Shown here piece by piece: positions 8,519 to 15,989 of a DNA stretch of 64,000 nucleotides. The stretch is taken from the NCBI RefSeq assembly GCF_003116135.1, contig NZ_PDOA01000016.1, forward strand, positions 1 to 64,000. The letters run 5' to 3'. Position 1 is the first letter of the stretch, and each line of letters begins with the position of its first letter. The stretch comes from Teichococcus aestuarii. GTDB lineage: Bacteria > Pseudomonadota > Alphaproteobacteria > Acetobacterales > Acetobacteraceae. The notes under the pieces were generated by a model that had not been told where the DNA came from, did not search any database, and worked only from the letters and a program-made list of their open reading frames with translations. The position numbers and the translations under genes are program-made.

Positions 8519-8553
8519 CTTTTTCCTCCTTCACCCTCTTTTTTGAGAGGGTC

Positions 8554-8595
8554 GCACATCCCGCTCCAGGCATTCTGCCACTTCACGGGATGTGC
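8554..8595. promoter_or_regulatory. Perfect 10-bp inverted repeat upstream of the 70-aa gene
   Basis: GCACATCCCG (8554-8563) and its complement (8586-8595) are separated by 22 nt, in an AT-richer gap and 36-77 nt before the start codon at 8518. It could be an operator or an mRNA stem; no regulator is identified. Confidence 0.35.
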
Positions 8596-8690
8596 ATTTC
8601 TATTTTTATACTGAAACGGTATTTCGAGGCGGACGGTTTGGGAAGCTCATATTTCGCCGTCGTAATCACAAGAAGGGGATGACCCGGCGC

Positions 8691-9044
8691 TCAGGCGAAG
8701 CCGAACTCCTGCGCGAAGGGTGGCGAGGGCAGGCCGGAGCCCGGCAATTCTTCGGCGGGCAGCGCGTGAAGGAAGGGGTCGTGCGGGTCTTCCGGGGCGA
8801 TCTCCGGCGGGATCTCCGGGAGCGTGCCCGTGCCGCCTCCCTCCGGAAGGAAGCCGGCATGGGCCTCGGCCTGCTGATGGACCCCCTCCCCGGCAGGGCT
8901 GCCACCGATCGACACGGTGGCGGAGGAATAGGCGAAGCTGCTGCCTTCGCCTTCCACCCAGATTTGGGCCTCGGAGCGGGCTGATGCGGCGGCCTCTCCG
9001 GACTCGCTGGCACTTTCGGAACTGGCGGTGCTGTGACTGGCCAT
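8691..9044 (-). CDS. Small Ser/Ala/Glu-rich acidic protein ending in Phe-Ala, function unknown
   Basis: 117 residues from the ATG at 9044, chosen because GGAGG lies 7 nt upstream; an in-frame ATG 7 codons earlier has no such site. The N-terminus is strongly alternating (SSESASESGEAAASARSEAQ, residues about 8-27), then strand-like QIWVEGEGSSFAYSSATVSI, then an acidic Pro-rich tail ending FAQEFGFA. No signal peptide and no cysteine. The alternating-then-strand layout and the aromatic Phe-Ala terminus recall the 312-aa repeat protein (ends HYFFA). No known family; a surface or secreted role is speculative. Confidence 0.7.
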   Translation of the reverse strand: MASHSTASSESASESGEAAASARSEAQIWVEGEGSSFAYSSATVSIGGSPAGEGVHQQAEAHAGFLPEGGGTGTLPEIPPEIAPEDPHDPFLHALPAEELPGSGLPSPPFAQEFGFA

Positions 9045-9172
9045 GAGACGTCCTCCGGTGTTCATTTTTGTATCGTATCTATACCGGCAGGCCCCCGCCC
9101 CTCAATCACAATTCTTTACATTCCGGGCCGGCCCGATGGCACAGGCCCGTGATACCGGAAGGAACCTCGCCC

Positions 9173-9493
9173 ATGCCGCGGGTCCATCTCAGGCTTGCCG
9201 TGCTGCCCGTGCTGGCAGGCCTTTTCCTGCCGGGCATGGCCCTGGCTGCGGGAAGCGGCTGGCAGCTCTGCCAGGGGGGCGGCGCGGCGCGCGCCACCTG
9301 CAGCGTGAGTTGCAATGGCGAGAGCCGCCGCCAGAGCTGCGGCACGGGGGAGATGTGCGAGTGCCAGTGCGCGCCTCGGCCGCAATGCCGCTGCCGGGCG
9401 ATGGAGCAGGAAACACGCTCGCCCGGGGCGCCCGGCGGCCGGCTGGCACCGGCCGGGCCGGCAGGGCCGGCAGGGCTGAGCCGGCAGGGCTGA
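9173..9493 (+). CDS. Small exported Cys-rich protein, function unknown
   Basis: 106 residues from the ATG at 9173, which has GGAAGGAA 8 nt upstream and begins a good signal peptide (hydrophobic 7-22, cleavage after ALA near 24). The mature part has nine cysteines within about 45 residues, in patterns such as CSVSC and CECQC, then a Pro/Gly/Ala tail with repeated GPA triplets. Such a small, Cys-dense exported protein suggests disulfide stabilisation or metal binding. It diverges from the 117-aa protein across an AT-richer gap and converges with an ABC transporter gene. No family recognised. Confidence 0.65.
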   Translation: MPRVHLRLAVLPVLAGLFLPGMALAAGSGWQLCQGGGAARATCSVSCNGESRRQSCGTGEMCECQCAPRPQCRCRAMEQETRSPGAPGGRLAPAGPAGPAGLSRQG

Positions 9494-9530
9494 GAAGGTG
9501 GGTGGTCCGCCCCCGGCCCGGGGGCGGCGG

Positions 9531-11327
9531 TCAGGCCGCGACCTGCAGTGCCTCGGACTGGCGGCGCACCATCTCCTGGTAGGGGCCGGGGCGGCGCATC
9601 AGCAGGTCCGGCGCGCCGTCCTGCACCACCTGCCCGCCCTCCATCACCACGATGCGGTCGAAATTGGTCAGAGTCGCCAGCCGGTGCGCCACGGCGATGA
9701 CGGTGCGGCCCTGCATCAGCCCGTCCAGCGCCTTCTGCACCTCGGCCTCGGACTCCGAGTCGAGGGCGGAGGTGGCCTCGTCCAGCAGCAGGATCGGCGC
9801 GTCCTTCAGCAGCGCGCGGGCGATGGCGAGGCGCTGGCGCTGGCCGCCCGAGAGCTTGGCGCCGCGGTCGCCCACGATGGTGTCGAAGCCTTCCGGCAGC
9901 GCCTCGATGAAGTCGCGGCAGCGGGCGGCCTCGGCGGCGGCCAGCACCTCGGCGTCGGTGGCGTCCGGCCGGGCGTAGCGGATGTTCTCCAGCACGGTGC
10001 GGTGGAACAGCGAGACGTCCTGCGGCACGACGGCGATCATGTCGGCCAGGCTCTCGCGGGTGGCCTGGGCGATGTCCTGCCCGTCGATCAGCACGGCGCC
10101 TTCCTGCGGCGCGGTGTGGCGCTGCAGCAGGGTCAGCAGGGTGGACTTGCCGGCGCCGGAGCGGCCGACCACGCCGACCTTCTGGCCGGGCTGGATGGCC
10201 AGCTCCAGGCTGCGCAGCACCGGCGCGCTGCCCTCGGGGGCCGAGGGGTAGCGGAAGGTGACGTTGTGGAACACCACCTCGCCGCCGCGCGCGGCCAGGC
10301 CATGGGCGTTCTCGACATCCGGCATGTCGTGCGGCACCAGCAGGGCGGCCAGCGCCTCGCGCATCCGCGCCACGTACTGGGTCAGGTCCACCAGCGCCAT
10401 GGCGAGGTCGCGGCTGGCGTGCAGGATGGTGAAGCCGAGGGTGCAGACCAGCACGATGTCGCCCGTGGTGGCACGGCCGAGCTGCCAGAGATGCACCACC
10501 CAGCCCAGCAGCATGGCGGTGAGCACGGCGGTGGCGGCGCCATGCACCAGGCGCAGCTTCTCCAGATAGCGCAGGCTGGCGCGGCGGGCGGCGCTTTCCT
10601 CGGCCAGGGCGGTGTCGAGGCGGGCCGATTCGCGGCCGAAGGCGCCGAAGGCGCGCACCAGGGAGAAGTTCTGCACCACATCGACCAGCTGGCCATCGAC
10701 GGTCGCGGCGCGGCCGGCGAAGCGGTCGTGCAGCGCCTCGCCCTTCTGGCCCAGCCAGGCGACGCCGGCGGCCAGGGCCGCGGCCACCACCACGAGGCAG
10801 CCGGCCATGATCGGGTCGACCGTGGCGAGGAAGACGATGGACAGGGTGACGGCCACCGCCGGCGGCACGGTGTGCCAGGTGAAGTTCTGCAGCACGGTGA
10901 AGGCCGCCGTGCCGGTGGCGCTGATGCGCGCCGCCAGCGTGCCGGCCGAGCGGTTGGCGAAGTAGCCCGGCGAGTGGCCGGCGAGGTGGCGGAACAGCTC
11001 GGCCCGCATCGAGGCGGTGGCGCGCGGGAAGCGGTCCGCCGCGATCCAGCCGCCGACCCGCCAGAGCATGTTGTCGGCCGTGATGATGCCGGCGAGGATG
11101 GCGAAGGCCACCCACACCGCCGCCGCGCCCGCCTGAGACGGGCCGCCCGAGAGCGTGTCGATCAGGTTCTTAACCGCGTAGTTCGCCCCTACGGAGCAGC
11201 CCACCGCACCCAGCACCGCCAGCATGATGGCGACGTGGCTGCCCGCCTGCGGCCGCAGGTGGCGCAGCAGGAAGCCAACGGGGCGCCGGGCGAGGCGCAA
11301 CAGGTCGCTGTCGTCGGCACGGGACAT
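9531..11327 (-). CDS. ABC exporter, fused membrane and ATPase domains (MsbA/AtmA-like)
   Basis: 598 residues from the ATG at 11327 (GAGAGG upstream; an earlier in-frame ATG lacks support). Six membrane helices (about 30-320) are followed by a nucleotide-binding domain with Walker A GRSGAGKST, signature LSGGQRQRLAIARALL, Walker B ILLLDEATSALD and the switch VAHRLAT. It is a half-transporter that dimerises to export lipids, drugs or peptides; the substrate is not predictable. No HlyD-like adaptor or peptidase domain is present, so it is not an obvious type I secretion ABC protein for the adjacent repeat proteins. A glycosyltransferase diverges from it. Confidence 0.9.
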   Translation of the reverse strand: MSRADDSDLLRLARRPVGFLLRHLRPQAGSHVAIMLAVLGAVGCSVGANYAVKNLIDTLSGGPSQAGAAAVWVAFAILAGIITADNMLWRVGGWIAADRFPRATASMRAELFRHLAGHSPGYFANRSAGTLAARISATGTAAFTVLQNFTWHTVPPAVAVTLSIVFLATVDPIMAGCLVVVAAALAAGVAWLGQKGEALHDRFAGRAATVDGQLVDVVQNFSLVRAFGAFGRESARLDTALAEESAARRASLRYLEKLRLVHGAATAVLTAMLLGWVVHLWQLGRATTGDIVLVCTLGFTILHASRDLAMALVDLTQYVARMREALAALLVPHDMPDVENAHGLAARGGEVVFHNVTFRYPSAPEGSAPVLRSLELAIQPGQKVGVVGRSGAGKSTLLTLLQRHTAPQEGAVLIDGQDIAQATRESLADMIAVVPQDVSLFHRTVLENIRYARPDATDAEVLAAAEAARCRDFIEALPEGFDTIVGDRGAKLSGGQRQRLAIARALLKDAPILLLDEATSALDSESEAEVQKALDGLMQGRTVIAVAHRLATLTNFDRIVVMEGGQVVQDGAPDLLMRRPGPYQEMVRRQSEALQVAA

Positions 11328-11493
11328 GGCGGGTGGCCTCTCACTTCCGGAGCACATGACCGTGAGTGCACGGCGCATCTGCGTTCATGCGGAGGGAACG
11401 CCAGCAACAAGACGAAATCGTGGCGAAGGTTGCCGAATCTGGACCGCATTCAGGTGCCAGAAGAGGCTCGAGAGACAACGGAGATCGGACCCA

Positions 11494-12552
11494 ATGCGTA
11501 TCGCGCAGATCGCTCCCCTGACGGAAGCCGTTCCGCCGAAGCTGTATGGCGGCACCGAGCGGATCGTGTCCTACCTGACCGAGGAGCTGGTGGAGCTCGG
11601 GCACGAGGTGACGCTGTTCGCCAGCGGCGACTCGATCACCAAGGCGAAGCTCGCGCCGATGTGCCGCAAGGCGCTGCGCCTCGACCCCTCGGTGCGCGAC
11701 GCCAACGCGCCGCTGACGCTGATGCTGGAGCAGGTCTACCGCCGCCGGCACGAGTTCGACCTGCTGCACTTCCACCTGGACTACCTGCCCTTCCCGCTGT
11801 TCTCGCGGCAGAGCGTGCCCTTCGTGACCACCCTGCACGGCCGGCTGGACCTGCCGGAGCTGCAGCCGGTGTTCGACACCTTCAACGAGGTGCCGGTGGT
11901 CTCGATCTCGGACAACCAGCGCCTGCCGCTGCCGCAGGCGCGCTTCGCCGGCACGATCTACCACGGCCTGCCCGAGAAGCTGCTGACGCCGCTGCCGGGC
12001 GTCACGCCGGGCTACCTGGCCTTCCTCGGCCGCATCGCCCCCGAGAAGCGCTGCGACCGGGCGATCGAGATCGCCATCGCCACCAACACGCCGCTGAAGA
12101 TCGCGGCCAAGGTGGACCGCGTGGACGTCGACTACTTCGAGACCAAGATCAAGCCGATGCTGGCGCATCCGCTGATCGAGTTCATCGGCGAGATCGACGA
12201 GACGCAGAAGCCGGGCTTCCTCTCGGGCGCCATCGGCCTGCTGACGCCGATCGACTGGCCGGAGCCCTTCGGCCTGGTGATGATCGAGGCGATGGCCTGC
12301 GGCACGCCCGTCATCGCCTTCCGCCACGGCTCGGTGCCCGAGGTGATCGACGAGGGCGTGACCGGCTTCGCGGTGAACAGCATGGCCGAGGCGATCAGCG
12401 CCGTCGGCCGGCTGAAGGCGCTGCCCCGCGCCGCCGTGCGCGCCCGCTTCGAGCAGCGCTACACCGCCCGCCGCATGGCGGAGGACTATGTGTCCCTCTA
12501 CGAGGGGCTGTGCCGCCGCGAGCCCTCCTCCGTGCTCGCCGCCGCCGAGTGA
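11494..12552 (+). CDS. GT4-family glycosyltransferase
   Basis: 352 residues with a GT-B fold. The N-terminal acceptor domain begins MRIAQIAPLTEAVPPKLYGG, whose GGTER loop is typical of GT4 enzymes. The C-terminal donor domain has FLGRIAPEKRCDRAIEIA and the nucleotide-sugar signature PEPFGLVMIEAMACGTPVIA (E-x7-E). The start has GGAG 11 nt upstream. It resembles glycosyltransferases found in alphaproteobacterial stress or glycan loci; neither sugar nor acceptor can be named. It stands alone between an ABC exporter (divergent) and lepA. Confidence 0.9.
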   Translation: MRIAQIAPLTEAVPPKLYGGTERIVSYLTEELVELGHEVTLFASGDSITKAKLAPMCRKALRLDPSVRDANAPLTLMLEQVYRRRHEFDLLHFHLDYLPFPLFSRQSVPFVTTLHGRLDLPELQPVFDTFNEVPVVSISDNQRLPLPQARFAGTIYHGLPEKLLTPLPGVTPGYLAFLGRIAPEKRCDRAIEIAIATNTPLKIAAKVDRVDVDYFETKIKPMLAHPLIEFIGEIDETQKPGFLSGAIGLLTPIDWPEPFGLVMIEAMACGTPVIAFRHGSVPEVIDEGVTGFAVNSMAEAISAVGRLKALPRAAVRARFEQRYTARRMAEDYVSLYEGLCRREPSSVLAAAE

Positions 12553-12720
12553 GGCGGGCGCCCCGGCGCCCCCTTCCCTTCCGCCTCGAACCAGGGCGCG
12601 CCGGTGGCGCGCCCTGCTGCGTTCCGGGGCCGCCACCCGGGGCCGCCACCCAGGGTCGCCACAAGGCCGCCGCCCGGCCGCGGCGGCGGCGCCAAACCGC
12701 ATCCGGCACGCCCCGCCCGC

Positions 12721-12749
12721 TTTGAATCCGGCGCCGCTTGCCCTATTGG
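12721..12749 (+). promoter_or_regulatory. Candidate promoter of lepA
   Basis: TTTGAA (12721-12726), a 17-nt spacer and TATTGG (12744-12749) precede lepA. The predicted start is near 12756, about 50 nt before the ATG. Confidence 0.35.
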
Positions 12750-12803
12750 CAGGGGTCAAATCCACGGCGGGTACCCCACCGCCCCGATCGCCGCCGGAAG
12801 CCC

Positions 12804-14609
12804 ATGACCAATACCCCCCTGTCGCGCATCCGCAACTTCTCGATCATCGCCCATATCGACCACGGCAAATCCACCCTGGCCGACCGCCTGATCCAGGCCA
12901 CTGGCTCCGTCGCGCTGCGCGACATGAAGGAGCAGATGCTCGACAGCATGGAGCTGGAGCAGGAGCGCGGCATCACCATCAAGGCCGCCTCCGTTCGGCT
13001 CGACTACAAGGCCAAGGACGGCAACGACTACGTCCTGAACCTGATGGACACCCCAGGCCATGTGGACTTCGCCTACGAGGTGAGCCGCAGCCTGGCCGCC
13101 TGCGAGGGGTCGCTGCTGGTGGTCGACGCCTCCCAGGGCGTCGAGGCGCAGACGCTGGCCAATGTCTACCAGGCGATCGACGCCAACCACGAGATCGTGC
13201 CGGTCCTCAACAAGATCGACCTCCCCGCGGCGGAGCCGGAGCGGGTGAAGCAGCAGATCGAGGACGTGATCGGCCTCGACGCCTCGGAGGCGGTGGAGAT
13301 CTCCGCCAAGTCCGGCCTGAACATCGAGGGCGTGCTGGAGGCCATCGTCCACCGCCTGCCCGCGCCCCAGGGCGACCCGGACGCGCCGCTGAAGGCGCTG
13401 CTGGTCGATAGCTGGTACGACCCCTATCTCGGCGTCATCATCCTGATCCGGGTGAAGGACGGCACCATCCGCAAGGGCCAGAAGATCCGCTTCATGGCCG
13501 AGGGCACCACCCAGACGGTGGACAGCGTCGGCGTCTTCCGCCCCAAGATGACGCCTGTGGACTACCTCGGGCCGGGCGAGATGGGCTACCTCAACGCCGC
13601 CATCAAGACGGTGGCCGAGACCAATGTCGGCGACACCATCACCGACGACCGCAACCCGGCGGCCGAGCCGCTGGCGGGCTTCAAGCCCTCCATCCCGGTG
13701 GTCTGGTGCGGCCTCTACCCGGTGGACGCGGACGATTTCGAGAAGCTGCGCGATTCGCTCGGCAAGCTGCGGCTGAACGACGCCTCCTTCCACTTCGAGG
13801 CGGAAAGCTCGGCGGCGCTGGGCTTCGGCTTCCGCTGCGGCTTCCTCGGGCTGCTGCACCTGGAGATCATCCAGGAGCGGCTCTCGCGCGAGTTCGACCT
13901 CGACCTGATCGCGACCGCCCCCTCGGTGGTCTACAAGCTGACGACGAACAAGGGCGAGGCGATCGACCTGCACAACCCGGCCGACATGCCGGACCCGACG
14001 CTGATCGAGAAGATCGAGGAGCCCTGGATCAAGGCCACCATCATGGTGCCGGACGAGCATCTGGGCAGCATCCTGACGCTCTGCTCCGAGCGGCGCGGCC
14101 AGCAGGTGGAGCTGACCTATGTCGGCAACCGCGCCATGGCGGTCTACCGCCTGCCGCTGAACGAGGTGGTGTTCGACTTCTACGACCGCCTCAAGAGCGT
14201 CAGCCGCGGCTACGCCTCCTTCGACTACGTGATGGACGGCTATGACGAGGGCGACCTCGTGAAGATCTCCATCCTGGTCAACAACGAGCCGGTGGATGCC
14301 CTCTCCTTCATGGCGCACCGCACCCAGGCGGAGCGGCGCGGCCGCTCCATCTGCGAGAAGCTGAAGGAGCTGATCCCCCGCCAGCTCTTCAAGATCCCGA
14401 TCCAGGCGGCGATCGGCGGCCGCGTCATCGCCCGCGAGACGATCTCGGCGATGTCGAAGGACGTCACCGCCAAGTGCTATGGCGGCGACATCTCCCGCAA
14501 GCGCAAGCTCCTCGAGAAGCAGAAGGAGGGCAAGAAGCGCATGCGGCAGTTCGGCAAGGTCGAGATCCCGCAATCGGCCTTCATCGCCGCCCTCAAGATG
14601 GACAGCTGA
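12804..14609 (+). CDS. lepA: Elongation factor 4 (LepA), ribosome back-translocase GTPase
   Basis: 601 residues, the usual EF4 length. G1 is AHIDHGKST (residues 16-24), switch ERGITIK, G3 DTPGH, G4 NKIDLP, then domains II and III, the EF-G-like domain and the EF4-specific C-terminal domain ending in a basic segment ([17 protein letters not shown]). It acts on stalled or mis-translocated ribosomes and supports biogenesis. The start at [17 protein letters not shown] matches the family; an upstream in-frame ATG adds 22 non-conserved residues. Confidence 0.97.
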   Translation: MTNTPLSRIRNFSIIAHIDHGKSTLADRLIQATGSVALRDMKEQMLDSMELEQERGITIKAASVRLDYKAKDGNDYVLNLMDTPGHVDFAYEVSRSLAACEGSLLVVDASQGVEAQTLANVYQAIDANHEIVPVLNKIDLPAAEPERVKQQIEDVIGLDASEAVEISAKSGLNIEGVLEAIVHRLPAPQGDPDAPLKALLVDSWYDPYLGVIILIRVKDGTIRKGQKIRFMAEGTTQTVDSVGVFRPKMTPVDYLGPGEMGYLNAAIKTVAETNVGDTITDDRNPAAEPLAGFKPSIPVVWCGLYPVDADDFEKLRDSLGKLRLNDASFHFEAESSAALGFGFRCGFLGLLHLEIIQERLSREFDLDLIATAPSVVYKLTTNKGEAIDLHNPADMPDPTLIEKIEEPWIKATIMVPDEHLGSILTLCSERRGQQVELTYVGNRAMAVYRLPLNEVVFDFYDRLKSVSRGYASFDYVMDGYDEGDLVKISILVNNEPVDALSFMAHRTQAERRGRSICEKLKELIPRQLFKIPIQAAIGGRVIARETISAMSKDVTAKCYGGDISRKRKLLEKQKEGKKRMRQFGKVEIPQSAFIAALKMDS

Positions 14610-14758
14610 GGGCACGCCAAGCCGCTGCTTTTTGGCTGACCTTGCGGGAAGGAAACGCTAATCGGGGAGGATCGGCGCGCCGCGGCCGGGTTGGGCCGGG
14701 CATGACGATTCGCCCCGCCTCCACGTCCGGGGCGGCCTAGACGGGAGAGAATATCCAT

Positions 14759-15769
14759 ATGATCCGCCGCCATCTGCTGGCCGCGCTGCCGGCCCTCGCC
14801 GCCGGCCTCGGCACCCTGGGCACCGCCCTGCTGGGCGCCGCCCCCGCCGCGCAGGCCCAGGCGAACTATCCGAGCCGCACGATCTCCATCATCGTGCCCT
14901 TCGCCGCCGGCGGGCCGACCGACACCGTCACCCGCCTGGTGGCGGAGGTGATGGCGCGCGACCTCGGGCAGTCCGTCGTGGTGGAGAATGTCGGCGGCGC
15001 CGGCGGCACGCTGGGCGCGGGCCGCGTCGCCCAGGCCCGGCCGGACGGCTACACCCTGCTGCTGCACCACATCGGCATGGGCACCACCCCCACCCTCTAC
15101 CGCCGCCTGCCCTACGACCCGGTGGGCGGCTTCGAGCCGATCGGCCTCGTCACCGAGGTGCCGATGACGGTGATCGCCCGCAAGGACCTGCCGGCCAGCA
15201 ACCTGGCCGAGCTGGTGGCGCTGGTGCGCAAGGAGAAGACCGGCATCAACTACGCCAATGCCGGCATCGGCGCCGCCAGCCATCTCTGCGGCCTGCTGCT
15301 GCAGAAGGCGATCGACGCGCCGATGACCACCGTGCCCTACCGCGGCACCGGCCCGGCCATGACCGACCTGATCGCCGGCACGGTGGACGTGATGTGCGAC
15401 CAGACCACCAACACCACCAGCCACATCCGCGCCGGCGCGGTGAAGGCGTACTCGGTCACCACGCCGCAGCGCCTGGCCTCCCTCCCCGACGTGCCGACCG
15501 GCGCCGAGGCCGGGCTGCCGGGCATGGAGGTGACCATCTGGCACGGCCTCTACGCGCCGAAGGGCACGCCGGTCGAGATCCAGGAGCGGCTCTCCAAGGC
15601 GCTGCAGGCGGCGCTGCGCGACGAGCGGCTGGTCCAGCGCTTCGCCGATCTCGGCACCGAGCCGGTGTCGCAGGACCGCGCCACCCCGGCCGCGCACAAG
15701 GCCTTCTGGGCAGCCGACATCGCCAAGTGGCGCCCGGTGATCCAGGCCGCCGGCCAGTACGCCGACTGA
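14759..15769 (+). CDS. Bug/TctC-family periplasmic substrate-binding protein
   Basis: 336 residues. A signal peptide (about 1-37, cleavage AQAQ-A) precedes the Bug fold, whose hallmark is YPSRTISIIVPFAAGGPTD (about 39-57) with the PDGYTLL turn further on. These proteins capture carboxylates or aromatic acids for tripartite tricarboxylate transporters, but no TctA/TctB membrane genes are nearby. Orphan receptors of this kind are numerous in Acetobacteraceae and Burkholderiales. GGGAGA about 10 nt upstream supports the start. Ligand unknown. Confidence 0.9.
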   Translation: MIRRHLLAALPALAAGLGTLGTALLGAAPAAQAQANYPSRTISIIVPFAAGGPTDTVTRLVAEVMARDLGQSVVVENVGGAGGTLGAGRVAQARPDGYTLLLHHIGMGTTPTLYRRLPYDPVGGFEPIGLVTEVPMTVIARKDLPASNLAELVALVRKEKTGINYANAGIGAASHLCGLLLQKAIDAPMTTVPYRGTGPAMTDLIAGTVDVMCDQTTNTTSHIRAGAVKAYSVTTPQRLASLPDVPTGAEAGLPGMEVTIWHGLYAPKGTPVEIQERLSKALQAALRDERLVQRFADLGTEPVSQDRATPAAHKAFWAADIAKWRPVIQAAGQYAD

Positions 15770-15989
15770 GGGCAGAGGCCGGCTGAGGGCACGCCGGCCG
15801 GGGCCATGCAGGGCCGCGCCGGCACCCCTGGCGCGGCACGCGGCCAGAGAGGCGCCGCCCGGAGAGGCGCGGGGGAGGCTGAACACCCGCGGTGAAATCG
15901 CGCAGGCGATGGAGTGGGCCTTGTGCGCCAGCCATGGGCGGCGCATGGAACCTTAGCATGGATCGACCCCGGCCACCGCGAGGAGCAGC

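Noticed and set aside
8187-8573. 128-aa open frame overlapping the 70-aa Ser/Ala-rich gene in another frame
   Set aside because: The 70-aa frame has the strong ribosome-binding site and a composition like its neighbours; the longer one is Arg/Gly/Gln-rich with no clear signal.
9531-11327. ABC transporter as type I secretion machine for the 4.8-9.5 kb proteins
   Set aside because: No membrane-fusion protein or outer-membrane factor is adjacent, and the protein has no peptidase domain; it resembles a lipid or drug exporter.
9498-12725. 1075-aa open frame across the ABC exporter and glycosyltransferase
   Set aside because: It covers two opposite genes, has no conserved motif, and its composition is that of a shadow frame.
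11341-12765. Long open frames opposite glycosyltransferase and lepA genes
   Set aside because: They are shadows of strong coding sequence on the other strand, with low-complexity His/Arg/Gln-rich translations and no ribosome-binding sites.
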